Part shown: positions 34,681-45,744 of the stretch, piece by piece
Position numbering within the stretch: position 1 is the first letter of the stretch
Layout of the letters: every line of letters begins with the position of its first letter
NCBI GenBank assembly: GCA_002270565.1
Contig: NQMI01000055.1
Location: forward strand, 151,540 to 215,539
DNA from: Stenocarpella maydis
Lineage: Eukaryota; Ascomycota; Sordariomycetes; Diaporthales; Diaporthaceae
Reading direction: 5' to 3'
DNA length: 64,000 nucleotides
The notes under the pieces: generated by a model
What the model was told of the DNA's origin: nothing
Database searches by the model: none
Seen by the model: only the letters and a program-made list of their open reading frames with translations
Position numbers and translations under genes: made by a program

Positions 34681-35598
34681 TCAAATGATGTTTCCCCACC
34701 AGCGAAATCGTATCTTTTCCATCTTCAACTCCTCCGGGAAGGGAGTTAGAAACTTTTCAATGTTCTCATACCAATATTCTCTAACAATTTCGCTCCCGAT
34801 CTTGAGTGATGTGTACTCCCAGTAATGAGGATACCATCCCGACATCTCCCAGTCGATAATGCCGACTATCTTATCATTGCGGACGATGATATTGGAAGGG
34901 TTCAAGTCCCCGTGAGTGAACACCGGCGGCGGCCACGGGCCATCCTGTCTCGCAATCATCTCGTTCAACTCGGCCAATTCCGCCTGCTCCATCGCCGGCC
35001 GAGCCTGGCCTTGTTCGAGGCCTTTCCTCAGCCAGCTGTGGAAGTCCTGTATGGTCCCGAAAGGCCCGAACCGGACTGGAGGCGGCGTCTGACTCTGTCG
35101 GAAATCTTGCAGCGACCCACCCGTGCTGCTGCCAACAGCGAATTCGGTTGGCGGTTCGAGCGCCCGAAGCTCGTCGATGATCTGCCGCAGGTGGTCGAGC
35201 AGAGTTGCCCTGGTCTCGTCGGGCATGCGGGGCCAAAGTGCGTCCAGCTGCTGGCCTTTGATAGTTTCCATGACAAGGTAAGTGGCGCCTTTTCGGACAA
35301 AGGCGCTGAGAACCCTGGGCACGGGGATGCTGGTGTTCTCGGCGACGAATCTCATCGTGGCCGCTTCAGCCAGCCGCACGTCACCCCCAGTCTTGACGAC
35401 CATGTTGCGCGTAAGGTGATATGCATGGCCGACATGCGGTTGGCGGCGGCGTTTGAAAAGGGACGCGACGCGGCGAGATGCTGTGTTGAACTTCAACAGG
35501 GAAATCGTGAGCAGCCGCCAGTAGAGCGTATTGTTCACGTCAGCAGTCTCGAGGCCGGCGGCCACTCGGTCTTTGCCACTAGCACCGGGCGCACTCAT
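34681..35598 (-). CDS. Aminoglycoside-phosphotransferase-like (APH/ChoK) kinase
   Basis: I start at the internal Met at 35598 (MSAPGASGKDRV), giving 305 residues. The frame is open 56 codons further, to 35766, but that extension has little conserved character. The kinase-like landmarks are present in order: the nucleotide-binding Lys in NMVVKTGGD, a Glu in LAEAATMRFV, the hinge YLVMETIKGQQL, the catalytic loop FTHGDLNPSNII and the metal-binding IIDWEMSGWYP. Fungal genomes encode dozens of such proteins, fused or free, and their small-molecule or protein substrates are mostly unknown. Resistance to aminoglycosides should not be inferred. It is a single exon with no targeting signal. Confidence 0.85.
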   Translation of the reverse strand: MSAPGASGKDRVAAGLETADVNNTLYWRLLTISLLKFNTASRRVASLFKRRRQPHVGHAYHLTRNMVVKTGGDVRLAEAATMRFVAENTSIPVPRVLSAFVRKGATYLVMETIKGQQLDALWPRMPDETRATLLDHLRQIIDELRALEPPTEFAVGSSTGGSLQDFRQSQTPPPVRFGPFGTIQDFHSWLRKGLEQGQARPAMEQAELAELNEMIARQDGPWPPPVFTHGDLNPSNIIVRNDKIVGIIDWEMSGWYPHYWEYTSLKIGSEIVREYWYENIEKFLTPFPEELKMEKIRFRWWGNII

Positions 35599-37286
35599 CG
35601 AAATTCTGGGCGACAGCAAAAGCTTGCAAGAGGGGTGGACATGGTAGCCTTGAGCCTCGAAGATTAAGGCGCTGCCTTCCAATCCTGGATTATGGTGTTC
35701 CGCAAACTGCTGGGTTGAGACTTCGCAGCTCATGTCGGGACGCGGGCTGGCTACTTTTAGGTCCAACGGCTTACGTGACGCCAGACACTCAGCAAGTACC
35801 TAGCCATACAACAGAATGCGGAAGGCGGTGTGTAACGGCAGGACTTTATAGCCTATACATATAAGTAAAAAAGGGCTAATTACAAGCCTTATATACATTA
35901 TATATAATTCTTTTAAAGATACTTCTTATAATAATAATTTTTTTAAAGCTTAATATAAATATTATTGATTAATTTATAATAAAAGCTTAAAATGAAGTTT
36001 AGTTTAATATAAAATTATATAGTTAGTTAAATAAAAAAGATTATAAACTTTATTATATTAAAAAATTAGTGAATTATTAGTAACTTAATTATAAAGTGTT
36101 TTCATATATAAATATATTGGTTAAGGTAGAAGTAGAGTTAATTGTTCTAAATTTAAAGATATGCTAAAAGTTTTTGATTTTGGCGAATTCTGTATTTGGG
36201 TCTGATGTTGCGCACGGATTTGATCTGGAAGAGAGGACGGAAAGAGATAGTCCTAGAACTGGGCCAACTTAAATACGTGGCAGTTGGCAGTAGACTTCTC
36301 TTACACGAAAATACGTGTGAACCACCGGCCTAATCTTCTCTGTAATCTTCTCTTATCACATTCTCCAGCAAGGTTCTGAATTATTGGGGAACATGGCGAG
36401 CAGAGTGTGCTTGCAACCAAATAAGTGCCAACCTGATGAGTTAGTTTCAGTTGACATGGGGCGGGATGGATGGACTTGTCCAGTGCTTGAAGAGAGTCTC
36501 CTAATCCTGCAGCGGCATGGTGGACTAGGGTTATGGCACTTGAATAACTACCTAGCTACCTAGGAACCTAAGTAGGTATGCAATCCGTCACTAGGCTTAG
36601 ATATCTTATAACTTAATGTTAGTTAAGTTAAGAAGTATTCTTCTATATTAATATACAACCTTATATTTCTGTAAACATATTCATAATAATACTTAAACTA
36701 CTATAAAACTTATTGAAATAGATATTATACTAAGTAAATAGAATGTTAAATGTAGGTGAGCAGATGTTATGTGCTTTTGGTACTGAGCTAATTGTATGCT
36801 GTCCGAGCCACACATAATACTTATATGCATAAAGCACAACTTCAGAGCTCCGTACTTGAGCTCGAGCCAGGCTCGACGCAGAGTACTTCTGCGCCATCTT
36901 GCGTCTTGGCCTGCATTTGCCATTCCAAGATCTGCAGAGGCGCAGCCGGTGAGCCTGGGCGAAAACGCCAATGGTAGGCTCGTGTCCCAGATAGGAATTA
37001 TCCTTTGGGGTCCGTATGGGCCTGGGCAGAACTTGGCCTTTATTCAACATTCTTCTATTGGCTCGAACCCCTCCCAGGCGGCCGGATCACGTTGATCCTG
37101 ATCTGCCTTGTACTACGATAATGGACGTCTCCGGCTGCTTGTTGAGCTGGATGCCTCTCAACTTTTCTACCGCAGAAGACTTGCTGTCTTTCGTCTCCTG
37201 TGCTCTACATCACCAGGGCTGCCCCCACTAGATCGCTTCACAGAGTTGTTGCCTCTCGTTTTTCTTCCTTGATCAACAACTCAGAA
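35599..37286. other. Intergenic with AT-rich islands
   Basis: The first part is the upstream region of the kinase gene. An extremely AT-rich island spans about 35850-36170 and a smaller one about 36595-36740. Both look like RIP-type relics, but no coding homology or terminal repeat remains. Open stretches at 36693-37095 on both strands show no domains. A B-box-like GGTTCGAG on the minus strand at about 37062-37072 has no tRNA fold around it. Confidence 0.45.
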
Positions 37287-38241
37287 ATGGAAACAACGAC
37301 GCCAACGCCGACATTGCCAGTGAGCTGGGAGCCCACCATGAGCGGCTGTCTTAGCTCAAGTAATTATTGGCAGTGGGACTACGGCTCCGTACAGGACCGC
37401 AGGGTGGTGATTGGAGGCCCATCTCAAATGACAGACTGCCTCCCGACGCCTTGGGCATCTGACGTTGTTTATAGCGGAATACAATGTCCGCCGAAATACA
37501 CTTCAGCGTGCCAAGGGACTGACTCCCATAGTGCTATTACCTGCTGCCCCAAGTATGTCCTGTTCACCAGACAAACACCAGCAATACGAGGATACTGATA
37601 GATACGGCCGTGTGTATGGCCTCACAGCCTCTACGAGTTTACGTGCGTTTATCCTGTAGAACCACAGAATCATGGTTCCCAATTTCAATGCAAGTCTCAG
37701 TGGGGAAGGGCGACAACGTACAATGCAACACGCACTCGATTCGACGGGGCCCCCGCCACCGAAGCGACCATATCTGCTGGAGCGACGAACCACCTGTTTG
37801 CTTTAGCGGTGGTATATGTCACATCGGTACGTGCCTGGGATTTACTCATCCCATGTTACTTTGGAAACAGGTTAATGATTCTCTCGACGGAGACAGACAC
37901 CGACTGCCAGTGCTTCTGGCACCACTCAAACGAGCGCGCTGCCCACCGGCCCCACAAGCTCTTCGGGATCTAGGCTCAGTGCAGGTGCCTCTGCCGGAAT
38001 TGGCATAGGAGCCGGCGCTGGTACAGCTCTTCTGGTGTTCGCTGTGTGGTATACATATCGCGCGAGAACATCTCGTAGACAAGGACTTGATCAGGGCCTC
38101 GAACTCCCCAAGCAACCCCACCAAAGGGCAGATCAGATGACAGCAACCTGGCCGAACAACGCACCGGTGGACCGATTTGAAATGCCCGAAAATCCACCCG
38201 CGCCCCAGGAGCTGCCTCCATCACATTCGCGGCAGCAATAG
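37287..38241 (+). CDS. Single-pass membrane protein with Cys-rich ectodomain
   Basis: Exons 37287-37552, 37628-37826 and 37897-38241 join in phase (GTATGT and GTACGT donors; acceptors CACAG and GACAG), giving 269 residues. The ectodomain has a Cys pattern and aromatic blocks (SSNYWQWDYGS, CLPTPWASDVVYSGIQCP, CCP, YEFTCVYPVEP), then a Ser/Thr-rich stalk. A Gly/Ala-rich helix (AGIGIGAGAGTALLVFAVW) is the membrane segment. A cytoplasmic tail of about 60 residues is rich in Pro and Gln. This architecture is common in filamentous fungi, in proteins that probably span the plasma membrane, but no role is known. A closer acceptor for intron 2 at 37870 would put the rest out of frame; the one at 37896 restores the stalk. 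No classical signal peptide is evident. Confidence 0.75.
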
Positions 38242-39727
38242 CGAAAGAGTGGCGCCGGGGCTCGTCTTACGCACGATGGCACAGACTCTGATAAACGTCT
38301 TTGCCCATTTGAGATCAGAAATGTGCCTGACATAGCTATCTTGCGCCAATTGACAACTGCAAGGTGGTTTCAGGCATGTCAGCGAATCACCGTTCATAAG
38401 CAATTTACGCTACTGGGAACCGATTGACATTCAGTTTCTCCTCCACTCGATTATATTTCTTCATTAGTATACCGCAAAGCAATTGCACGGCGAAATCAAT
38501 TCAGATAGGCCAACACCAATAGGCTATGAAAGGGACGAAGTATTTGTTCGACTATTATACAGCCACAAATGTTCCCGAAAATATCTCTCAGAACACTATG
38601 AAGTGCCTAAATAGGACCCTCATCGATGTTTCAGGTTCGTTGAGCTCGGAAAGAATAAAGTCTGTCTCAACCTTCCGTCCTCCTCGTCCTTCTCTAGGTG
38701 GGATACGAATTATAATTCTATAATATCAAGTAAAATTCAAGAGGATAGCCTCTCATATGTCCTTCTCGTGACATCTATGATAGCGCATGGATACGCATAG
38801 CTGTTAAGTGGTGGCTTCTCCTGACTCATTTTTTAGACGTGAGGATGTGATGAGCGGCGGCAGTCAACAGTGCTTGATACCGGCCTGGACCATACACTTG
38901 AGACCATGATCAGGAGACTATTACCACCGATGATTTTATATGACTACTTCAAGTGGACGAACTTCTGCTGCAGCGCTAACTTTCAATGCAGGGTCCCAGT
39001 CAATTGCTGCACCTTCCGATTAGCTCTATCCAAACCTTGGATCGCATCGCGGCGGCACAGACCTCGGGAATCAGCCTTAGCTTATATGACTTCTGCGTCA
39101 TGGGGCTATTAGAGTACACTAACGCCCTAGTATAGTTACTTACTCATTACTAGTGATATAATCTCGTATTATCCTCAGAGCTTTATAATAGATCCTTAAG
39201 AGGAGCAATAACAGGAAGGTTCTAGACATTACCACAAAGAACTAATATATATTAGTTACTGTAGTCTTTTGGCCAGAGGGTTTGGATTGCCAGCAGTACG
39301 TATTCATAACTCGAATAATCGCTGTGGAATTCATTGCCTATAGATGGACACATAATTCCCGGACATCTTCATATTCCACGATCTCACCAGCATCCCCGTA
39401 CCCAAGCCCGTATCTGTACCTAAGTAGGTAGGCTCCTCCGACCCCCTTAAATGGGGCATTGCATTCCGGACCTATAACTAATCAACTAAGAAGTATAGTA
39501 GGGACCTATAAATTAGAGCTCTATTGTTACTCTAGGTTTAATCATGGGATTACCTAAAGTATACTGGGCCATCGTAATAATGATAAGAAGTAGCACTACC
39601 ATACCTACTATAACTAATTACAACTTTAATTAATAACTTTATCGTTAAAAGGGTACCAACGGTATAACTATCATACTTTCTAGTTGATCTGCCGTTGGGC
39701 TATTGGGGGCGTTGCCGGTACAGCCTC
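38242..39727. other. Intergenic, partly AT-rich
   Basis: Convergent 3' ends of the membrane protein and the large secreted protein. Short open stretches (for example 38526-38723 and 38870-39112) show no domains. AT-rich sequence from about 39110 to 39680 may be old repeat material. No gene could be supported. Confidence 0.45.
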
Positions 39728-41746
39728 TCAAGCAGCCCTCTTGAATCGCTCTCCGGAATGCCAGTCCTCGATAGCATCCCAGTAGAGCGTCCGCTTCCCG
39801 ATGGGTCTGGTCTTCTCCACCAGAATCTCCGCCTCGGTATCGAAGCAGTCATGCGAGGCCCCAGCCGCGAAGTCGCAGAAGGGCCAGAGCGTCTTGTCGG
39901 TCATGCGGCAAAAGAGCCCCTCGTGGTGGTTCGCGTAGCTCGGCCCGACCGAGTGAGGGTTCTCGCAGAGCTCCTTGGTGGCGCTGCCGCCGCGCTTGTT
40001 TTTGTCGTTGACGAGGGTCCGGGCATGCCGCTCGTGTAGCGGTGGGGGATGGTGTTCGATGGTAGGACCGTCCACGGATCGACGAGCCCTCGGGGGCACA
40101 TAAGTGTCGCGGCAGTTTACAACGTCCTCTCCTGTCTTTTTCCCCCTTGAAAGTTGGCATCGGTTGCCGCTGCCTGGTGGAATCAATAGGTGATTTGGAG
40201 CATAATACCAATCCGTCAAACAATGGTCTGGAATTTGCTGTTTGAGGTCGTCCTCCCAGATCAGCTTTGGGTTCTTATCAGAAAAGTTCGTCTGAGGATG
40301 CTATGATTGGAATAAAACACGGATTAGTAAAGGCCCCTCATGCATAGTGAGGAATCAGGCCGGGTGGTGCTTACCAGGATGGGAAGGACTGGATTCCCTC
40401 CTCGTATATCTCTATTTGAAGGTTTCATGATCCAATTAATCTTTGCCGGGTTCAGAGTAAAGTCCTCGAGGGTGAGATTGTCGATGTTGTCTCCATACTT
40501 CGCAGCTTTCAATGCCGGGGCGTGCCATTTCACCCCATACGGAACTTTGTAATCCTGCACCCCATTCTTTCGCATTCCTTCAGTGAGGAGATCCCCTTCT
40601 GGGATGCCGGTAACATCAATTGTGTCCCGCGAGGCCCATTCGGGAGGGAACCATGTGTTAGGGAATTCCCTGTTATGGGCTTCCAACATATAGTTGTCCT
40701 CTCCATCCTTCAAGTTGCCGCTGTGGTCTAACCAGAAGCATTCTGATTGCCTCGCATCGCTGTCGTAGACGTAGCTGTAATACCACGACATGTTGGAGGC
40801 GCGGCCCCATGAGCCGTCACTGCAGACATTGGTGTTAGCTCGTCAGAAACGACCACAAGCCTTTGGCGGTTATCAACGTACAATAACCAACGGGAGCCAT
40901 CAGGCCATTGAATATAGACCGAGGCGATACAGGTGGCATCGAAATGCCGCTTGAACATGGTGACGTATACTGCTTGCTCATGGCCTAGGGCCTCCAGGTG
41001 GTGATCCGGGGCTGGCCAACCGGCTATGCCCTGGCGATCCGGGGGTATCCAAGGGCCTCGTTCGACGGTATCCGGGGGTGGCCATATCCCCAGTGTTGTT
41101 AGGCTGCCAACGGACATGGCTGGAATACCCTTAGGCCTAGGGTTGGTCTTCGCAGGATCTTCATTTATTTGCTGTCGTTGTCCCCAGTCTTTCAGCATCA
41201 TCTTCTGGTCGTTGTAACCTATCAGTTCGCCATGGTTGTTCCACAGGCAGAATTGAGGAAAGTCACCGCCAGCTCCCTATGCTCGGTGTTGTGCAAGGTT
41301 AGCCTACACGGATTCATTCTCGACTGTTGGGGGAAATAACGTGAGAGCTATGATATGCACTAGATTTCATCTTTCGAGAAAGGCAAGACATGGGAATGAC
41401 GCACCTGTAGGCCATTACCATCAAGACCAACTTGGACTCCGACCACCCAGGACGCGTCTCCCTTCTCCGAGTCGTAGTGTGGACTCATGGCTTTTTTCAT
41501 TTCCTCCACAATCCTACTTATGTAGGATTCCGTGAATGATATGACACCCAAGAGACCACCTATGGATCCAATCCAAGCCATGGCCATGGGAACAGCAGGA
41601 ATAACCCTTGGCTCGAGGTTGTTTTCTGGCTCAGGTAATGGCTGAGGAGCCGGGAGCGGGTTAGGCCTCGGGGCCGCCTGCACCATAGCAAGAGGCGCCA
41701 CATAGCACCAGACCTGCAACAGCGTCCAGGGACTGATTAAGTTCAT
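39728..41746 (-). CDS. Large secreted protein, unknown function
   Basis: Four exons, 41746-41405, 41276-40882, 40819-40375 and 40300-39728, join in phase to give 584 residues; a start nine codons upstream (41773) is possible. The chosen start gives a clean signal peptide, with a hydrophobic VWCYVAPLAMVQA ending at AAPRP. A Pro-rich segment (NPLPAPQPLPEPENN) follows, then a hydrophobic stretch MAMAWIGSIGGLLGVISF. The rest is rich in Trp and Asp, for example WYYSYVYDSDARQSECFW and TDKTLWPFCD. Intron lengths are 128, 62 and 74 nt, with GTGCGT, GTACGT and GTAAGC donors. Similar C-terminal patterns occur in fungal secreted orphans, but I cannot name a family. Cell-wall or extracellular location is inferred from the signal peptide only. 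Confidence 0.75.
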
Positions 41747-43030
41747 TGCGATGGGCTCTCGCGTGCACTTCAAGTCAAAAGAGGATGTCCTTGGAAGACG
41801 TCAATGATCGATGGACACCTTAGCAAGGTCGAGAGTGTATTGAAACAGAGCAAGCTGTAGTTGAATCCAGAAGGTTTTTTTTGGGGGGGGGGGGGGGAGG
41901 TTCACCTTTTATGCTACAAATCACCCTCCCACCGTCAAATCTAGCGGATGTCTAATTCTTAGTATCTACCTAAGTATTATGAGCACGCTAGGCCTACGCG
42001 ATCCAACAGGGTCGCTGTATGTGGGGGCTGTACGGGTTCCCTTCTAACCGCCTAGTTCAAACTTCCTCGAGCCGAAGGTCACTGGAGATATGATGGCTGT
42101 TTGTCAAGCTGAATTATCAATGGGAAGTGCCTCTGTCTACGCCCATCAGAACTCTGGCTAGTTTCGTTCTTAATCCAGACGCAATAACCCCTCCATTTTT
42201 CTTTGAAGAAAAGAAGCACAGAAAAAGAGCTGCAGGCGGTTCCTTCACAGAGTGGTAAACGCTCAAAAGACCAGTGATTAGATGGTAAATGCAATGCCGG
42301 CAACAATAGGTTCGCAACACGATAGCCAGCCACTAAGAAAATAGTAATATTCTCATCACGAGGCTCAGCGCTCTAGTGGGCGGCCCTCGGGAGGTTCAGG
42401 TTATTTATCCCCGCCCAAAGAACCACTTGAGCATCTTAGTGGCAAGACTTGGGTGGTTAGCAAATACACCTGGCATCTTTTTCCATGACTAGTAAATAGA
42501 ATGCTTCCACAGTATCTATGGATATTTTCCAAGACTTGATAATTCCACACTATGCATTAGGTTCCGATATACGTGTTAAGAGCAGGCGCTTAAAGTTTTC
42601 GCTAGGTGGGATTATAAACAACCGGCCTCTCTTAGTGCACTTAGTCATGTAAGACTTAGGGTCGTCATTTTCATTTTATGGCAGCAATAAAAGAGTGAAT
42701 GTCAGTCCAGGCGCTATTTCTGTCTTCCCGGTAACAAGGCATCTCGCCTCAAGCGCATGACGATTTCGAGAAGACACGAAATTCAATATCCTTTGTGTCT
42801 CCGTAGCTGAATCGCACGCAATCTAGAAGGTCACCACAGCCGGGGCAATAAACGGCTACAACGGGTGCATGCTCGCGTTGGCCCAGAAGCACAACAGCGC
42901 AGATTCAACAAGCATGGGATCTATTGCATAAGAGAGGCAAAATAAGAAATTCACTTTACTGCTGTCAGGGTATCACGGCACGCCTCCCGGCGCCAATGTC
43001 TGTCTATCGCTCTTTTGTCGCTGACGGCCT
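41747..43030. other. Intergenic, with G-tract
   Basis: Upstream region of the secreted protein and 3' side of the Vps62-like gene. A run of eight or more T followed by 15 G lies at about 41875-41897. The minus-strand open stretch 42079-42333 shows nothing recognisable. Confidence 0.45.
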
Positions 43031-44836
43031 CTAGTCATGCCAACTGCTCCTCCGACCCTCGTCGATACTGTAAAGGATGCGGCACTTGTACTTTTGGCAC
43101 ACCTTCTCGCGCCCCAGGTTCTTGAACTTGGGGCCCATGGGACCCGTCACGTAGTGGTACTGCCCGAAGAGCCGCCACTGCCTGTAGTCGCCCAGGCTGT
43201 ACAGCTCGTCGCCCCAGGGCCCGTTGAAGTGGAACCACGAGGTCGGTGCGTCGGGGTTCGACGCCGCTGGGGCCAGCGACGTGGGTGCGGCGGCTTGCTC
43301 TTCGTGCCTGCGGAGGGTCACATTGGCGTAGGCCTCGATGACTGATTGATCAACGGGGTACGGTGTCGACTCGTCCATGGTGTCTCCCCTCTTTTCCAGT
43401 GCGCCTTCGTCCTCCTCCGGAGGTGGTGGGGCCACGGTGTGGTTGTAGAAGTAGGCATAGTTGTTCAGCGATGGGTCCCAGAGCGGTCCGCGGTCTGTCT
43501 GGTCCTTGAGCATGTTGAAGGGCAGGACATAGGCGTGGTCCCCAGGGAATGCGTACATGGCGTGGCTGCCCGCGGCTGAGTATATGACTGGCCTCTCAAT
43601 GATCTCGCTGGCGCCGTTGGTTGTGGTATTCATGCTCTTCTTCTCAAGCGCAGCCCAGGCATACGCCTGGCCGCCTTCGTGCTCGCTCAGGAACATGGCG
43701 CGGGGCACACCGTTCTCGAAGCGGACCATGCAGTGCTCCCAATCCCCAACGTGGTTTCCGAAGCGCATATCGAGAACAGTCTGGCCCAAGTTATAACTGT
43801 AGAAGAAGAACCAGAACGCATCGGTGATGCCCGAGCCCTTGTCTACCACAACCAAGACGGCTGGGGCTGCCGAGTACCCGCTTGCATCGGGTTTATGGCC
43901 AGGCGTATCTGGAGGCGGAGGGAATGGCTGTTGTGGGTTGTCACCAGAGAGGAAAAGGCGGCGGCGGAGTTTAGAGAGCATATCCCTCCTCTCGTTGTCC
44001 TGGGGAGCGGATATGCGGCGAAGCGGGGTGTCCTGGCTAATATCCCACCAGGTCGTATCCTGGTAATTGGAGGAGTCGCTTTCTGCACCTGAATTACGAC
44101 CATCTGCAGGGTCGACTTTTGGATCCTCGCTCTCGTCCTCTGCATATGGTTTTGGCTTTCCCACATCGTTGGACAGCCACTCTGGCCGCTGTTCGACATC
44201 ATCCTTGCTTGTGAGGAATACGAATCCTGGGACGCTGTTCAAGTCGCGCATGTTTGCCAGACCGACGGGCTCGGTCATGTTGACGGGGTCGCCGCCGACA
44301 AATGGTTCCATATGGCGGACATGCTCGGCAATGTCTGACGGCCAAAAGTGCTCCCCGGAATATAAGTGCACGAGCGGCGCATGCTTGAGGACGAAGTCGG
44401 GTATCTGCTTCAGATTCGTGGCCCTTGTATGCAGCCCCTTCTCTTCGCCTGCTCTCCTCTGTATGTCTTCCCATGAAGTAGATGTGGCTCTCTCACCCGG
44501 GGCCCTCTTCTTCAACTCTAGCTCGACTTGGTAGTCAACCCGCGGGTCCCGGGGTCTGACCGGGTCGTCCCAGCGCATATGATGCACGCCGCAGACACTG
44601 AACCACCTGCACGCCTGCCGGTCTATCCAGTACGGTGAGGAGGCCACCCATGCCTTGTCTCGCTTCTGGTCCTCGGGGCTCGGCGGGGTCGGGTTGAGAG
44701 CCCTGGGTAGGAACCAGGTGAGGAATGCGAGGGCACCGAGGAAGACGACCGCAATAACGGCTCGGCGGAGGTGATACATCGCGATCGCGGAGGTCCAGGA
44801 GCAATGCCCGGGCGTCAGAAGTAGTGATCCAGACAC
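43031..44836 (-). CDS. Vps62-like protein
   Basis: One uninterrupted frame of 601 codons. A hydrophobic helix near the N-terminus (VIAVVFLGALAFLTWF) predicts a membrane anchor; the start could also be the Met at residue 20. The Vps62 landmarks follow: HAPLVHLYSGEHFWPSDIA, DAFWFFFYSYNLG, GNHVGDWEHCMVRF and YSAAGSHAMYAFPGDH. Between the first two lies an acidic, low-complexity insert of about 100 residues. Yeast Vps62 and its paralogue Tda6 were connected with cytosol-to-vacuole targeting by mutant phenotypes, while the biochemical activity is not established. The end carries GPWGDELYSLGDYRQW, also conserved in the family. The family is in my view secure; the function is not. Confidence 0.85.
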   Translation of the reverse strand: MSGSLLLTPGHCSWTSAIAMYHLRRAVIAVVFLGALAFLTWFLPRALNPTPPSPEDQKRDKAWVASSPYWIDRQACRWFSVCGVHHMRWDDPVRPRDPRVDYQVELELKKRAPGERATSTSWEDIQRRAGEEKGLHTRATNLKQIPDFVLKHAPLVHLYSGEHFWPSDIAEHVRHMEPFVGGDPVNMTEPVGLANMRDLNSVPGFVFLTSKDDVEQRPEWLSNDVGKPKPYAEDESEDPKVDPADGRNSGAESDSSNYQDTTWWDISQDTPLRRISAPQDNERRDMLSKLRRRLFLSGDNPQQPFPPPPDTPGHKPDASGYSAAPAVLVVVDKGSGITDAFWFFFYSYNLGQTVLDMRFGNHVGDWEHCMVRFENGVPRAMFLSEHEGGQAYAWAALEKKSMNTTTNGASEIIERPVIYSAAGSHAMYAFPGDHAYVLPFNMLKDQTDRGPLWDPSLNNYAYFYNHTVAPPPPEEDEGALEKRGDTMDESTPYPVDQSVIEAYANVTLRRHEEQAAAPTSLAPAASNPDAPTSWFHFNGPWGDELYSLGDYRQWRLFGQYHYVTGPMGPKFKNLGREKVCQKYKCRILYSIDEGRRSSWHD

Positions 44837-45744
44837 AAAAGAATCAGAAGCCGAAGGGTCCGCTGCTTGGAGTGGTGGTCGTTCTACCGGCGATTCAAGG
44901 GGTGGTTGGTAAGGAGGGGGACCATGGCAGTGTCTCGGACCTGCCTTGGAGTAGGGAGTGAAGATAAAGGGGGGGGGGGATTCTGTGTGTTCGAGAATTA
45001 AACTGGGAGAGAAGCAAATGAGTGAACTGTGGCTAGCACATTGTGCTTATCGAAAGTTGGAATATGTGGGAGAAGGGCTCTGAAGAGAAGCCGAGTGCGC
45101 GGATGTGATGTTCCAGAGGGAAGTTAGGTGAGCATTGGACCCTGATGCTTTGACGGACTTCCAAGGCAGGCGGGCTGCCTGGGCAGTGTTACATTGGCCC
45201 TGTGTTAGTACGGGGTCCAACATGGGAAAGTAAGAGTGACTGACTCTCCGATGTGGCGAGTGCGGGGCAAGCGGGTACACGAGACATCTTCGCAGCCCGA
45301 AATAGACGACGAGGACGGTCAGTCCCCTGGCTGAGGGAGGCCACAGCCGGCCCTCCACCACAGCCGATCCATCCACGATCCCGCGCCAGCCTGCCAGCCT
45401 GCCAGTGCTCCTTCAGACTCTCTAGCCACACATTTGCCCACGCGGCTGGACAAGGCGCTACCATGGGACGCCTGGGTCCTGCACTCGCTTCCGGTGCGTA
45501 CTGCTGGAATGGCTTGCTGACAAGGGTCATCTGTCACCAGCTGCACATGCGGGTGCACCACTCGCCAGTCAACGTGGCTCGAGTCGACTGCTCATTCGAG
45601 ACACGACCAGCATGTTGTGGCTCACATGCCTAGACCCTGGGGAAACAAGCTTGTTCAACTGCCGGTATCCTGGTCGCTAAGAAAATTGGGTATCATTGAC
45701 TGGTCACTGGTGGTTATCCTGCAGCGGCGGAGGGCTATCCGGCC
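44837..45744. other. Intergenic, with short G-tract
   Basis: Upstream region of the Vps62-like gene and 3' side of the TFIIIC gene. An 11-G run lies at about 44969-44979. Open stretches on both strands (for example 45253-45633) lack domain content and are not called. Confidence 0.45.

Noticed and set aside
37062..37072. A B-box-like GGTTCGAG on the minus strand
   Set aside because: No acceptor stem, D-arm or anticodon arm could be drawn around it.
37827..37870. A 44-nt form of intron 2 in the membrane-protein gene
   Set aside because: It leads to a frame without the Ser/Thr stalk and membrane helix; the acceptor at 37896 gives both in phase.
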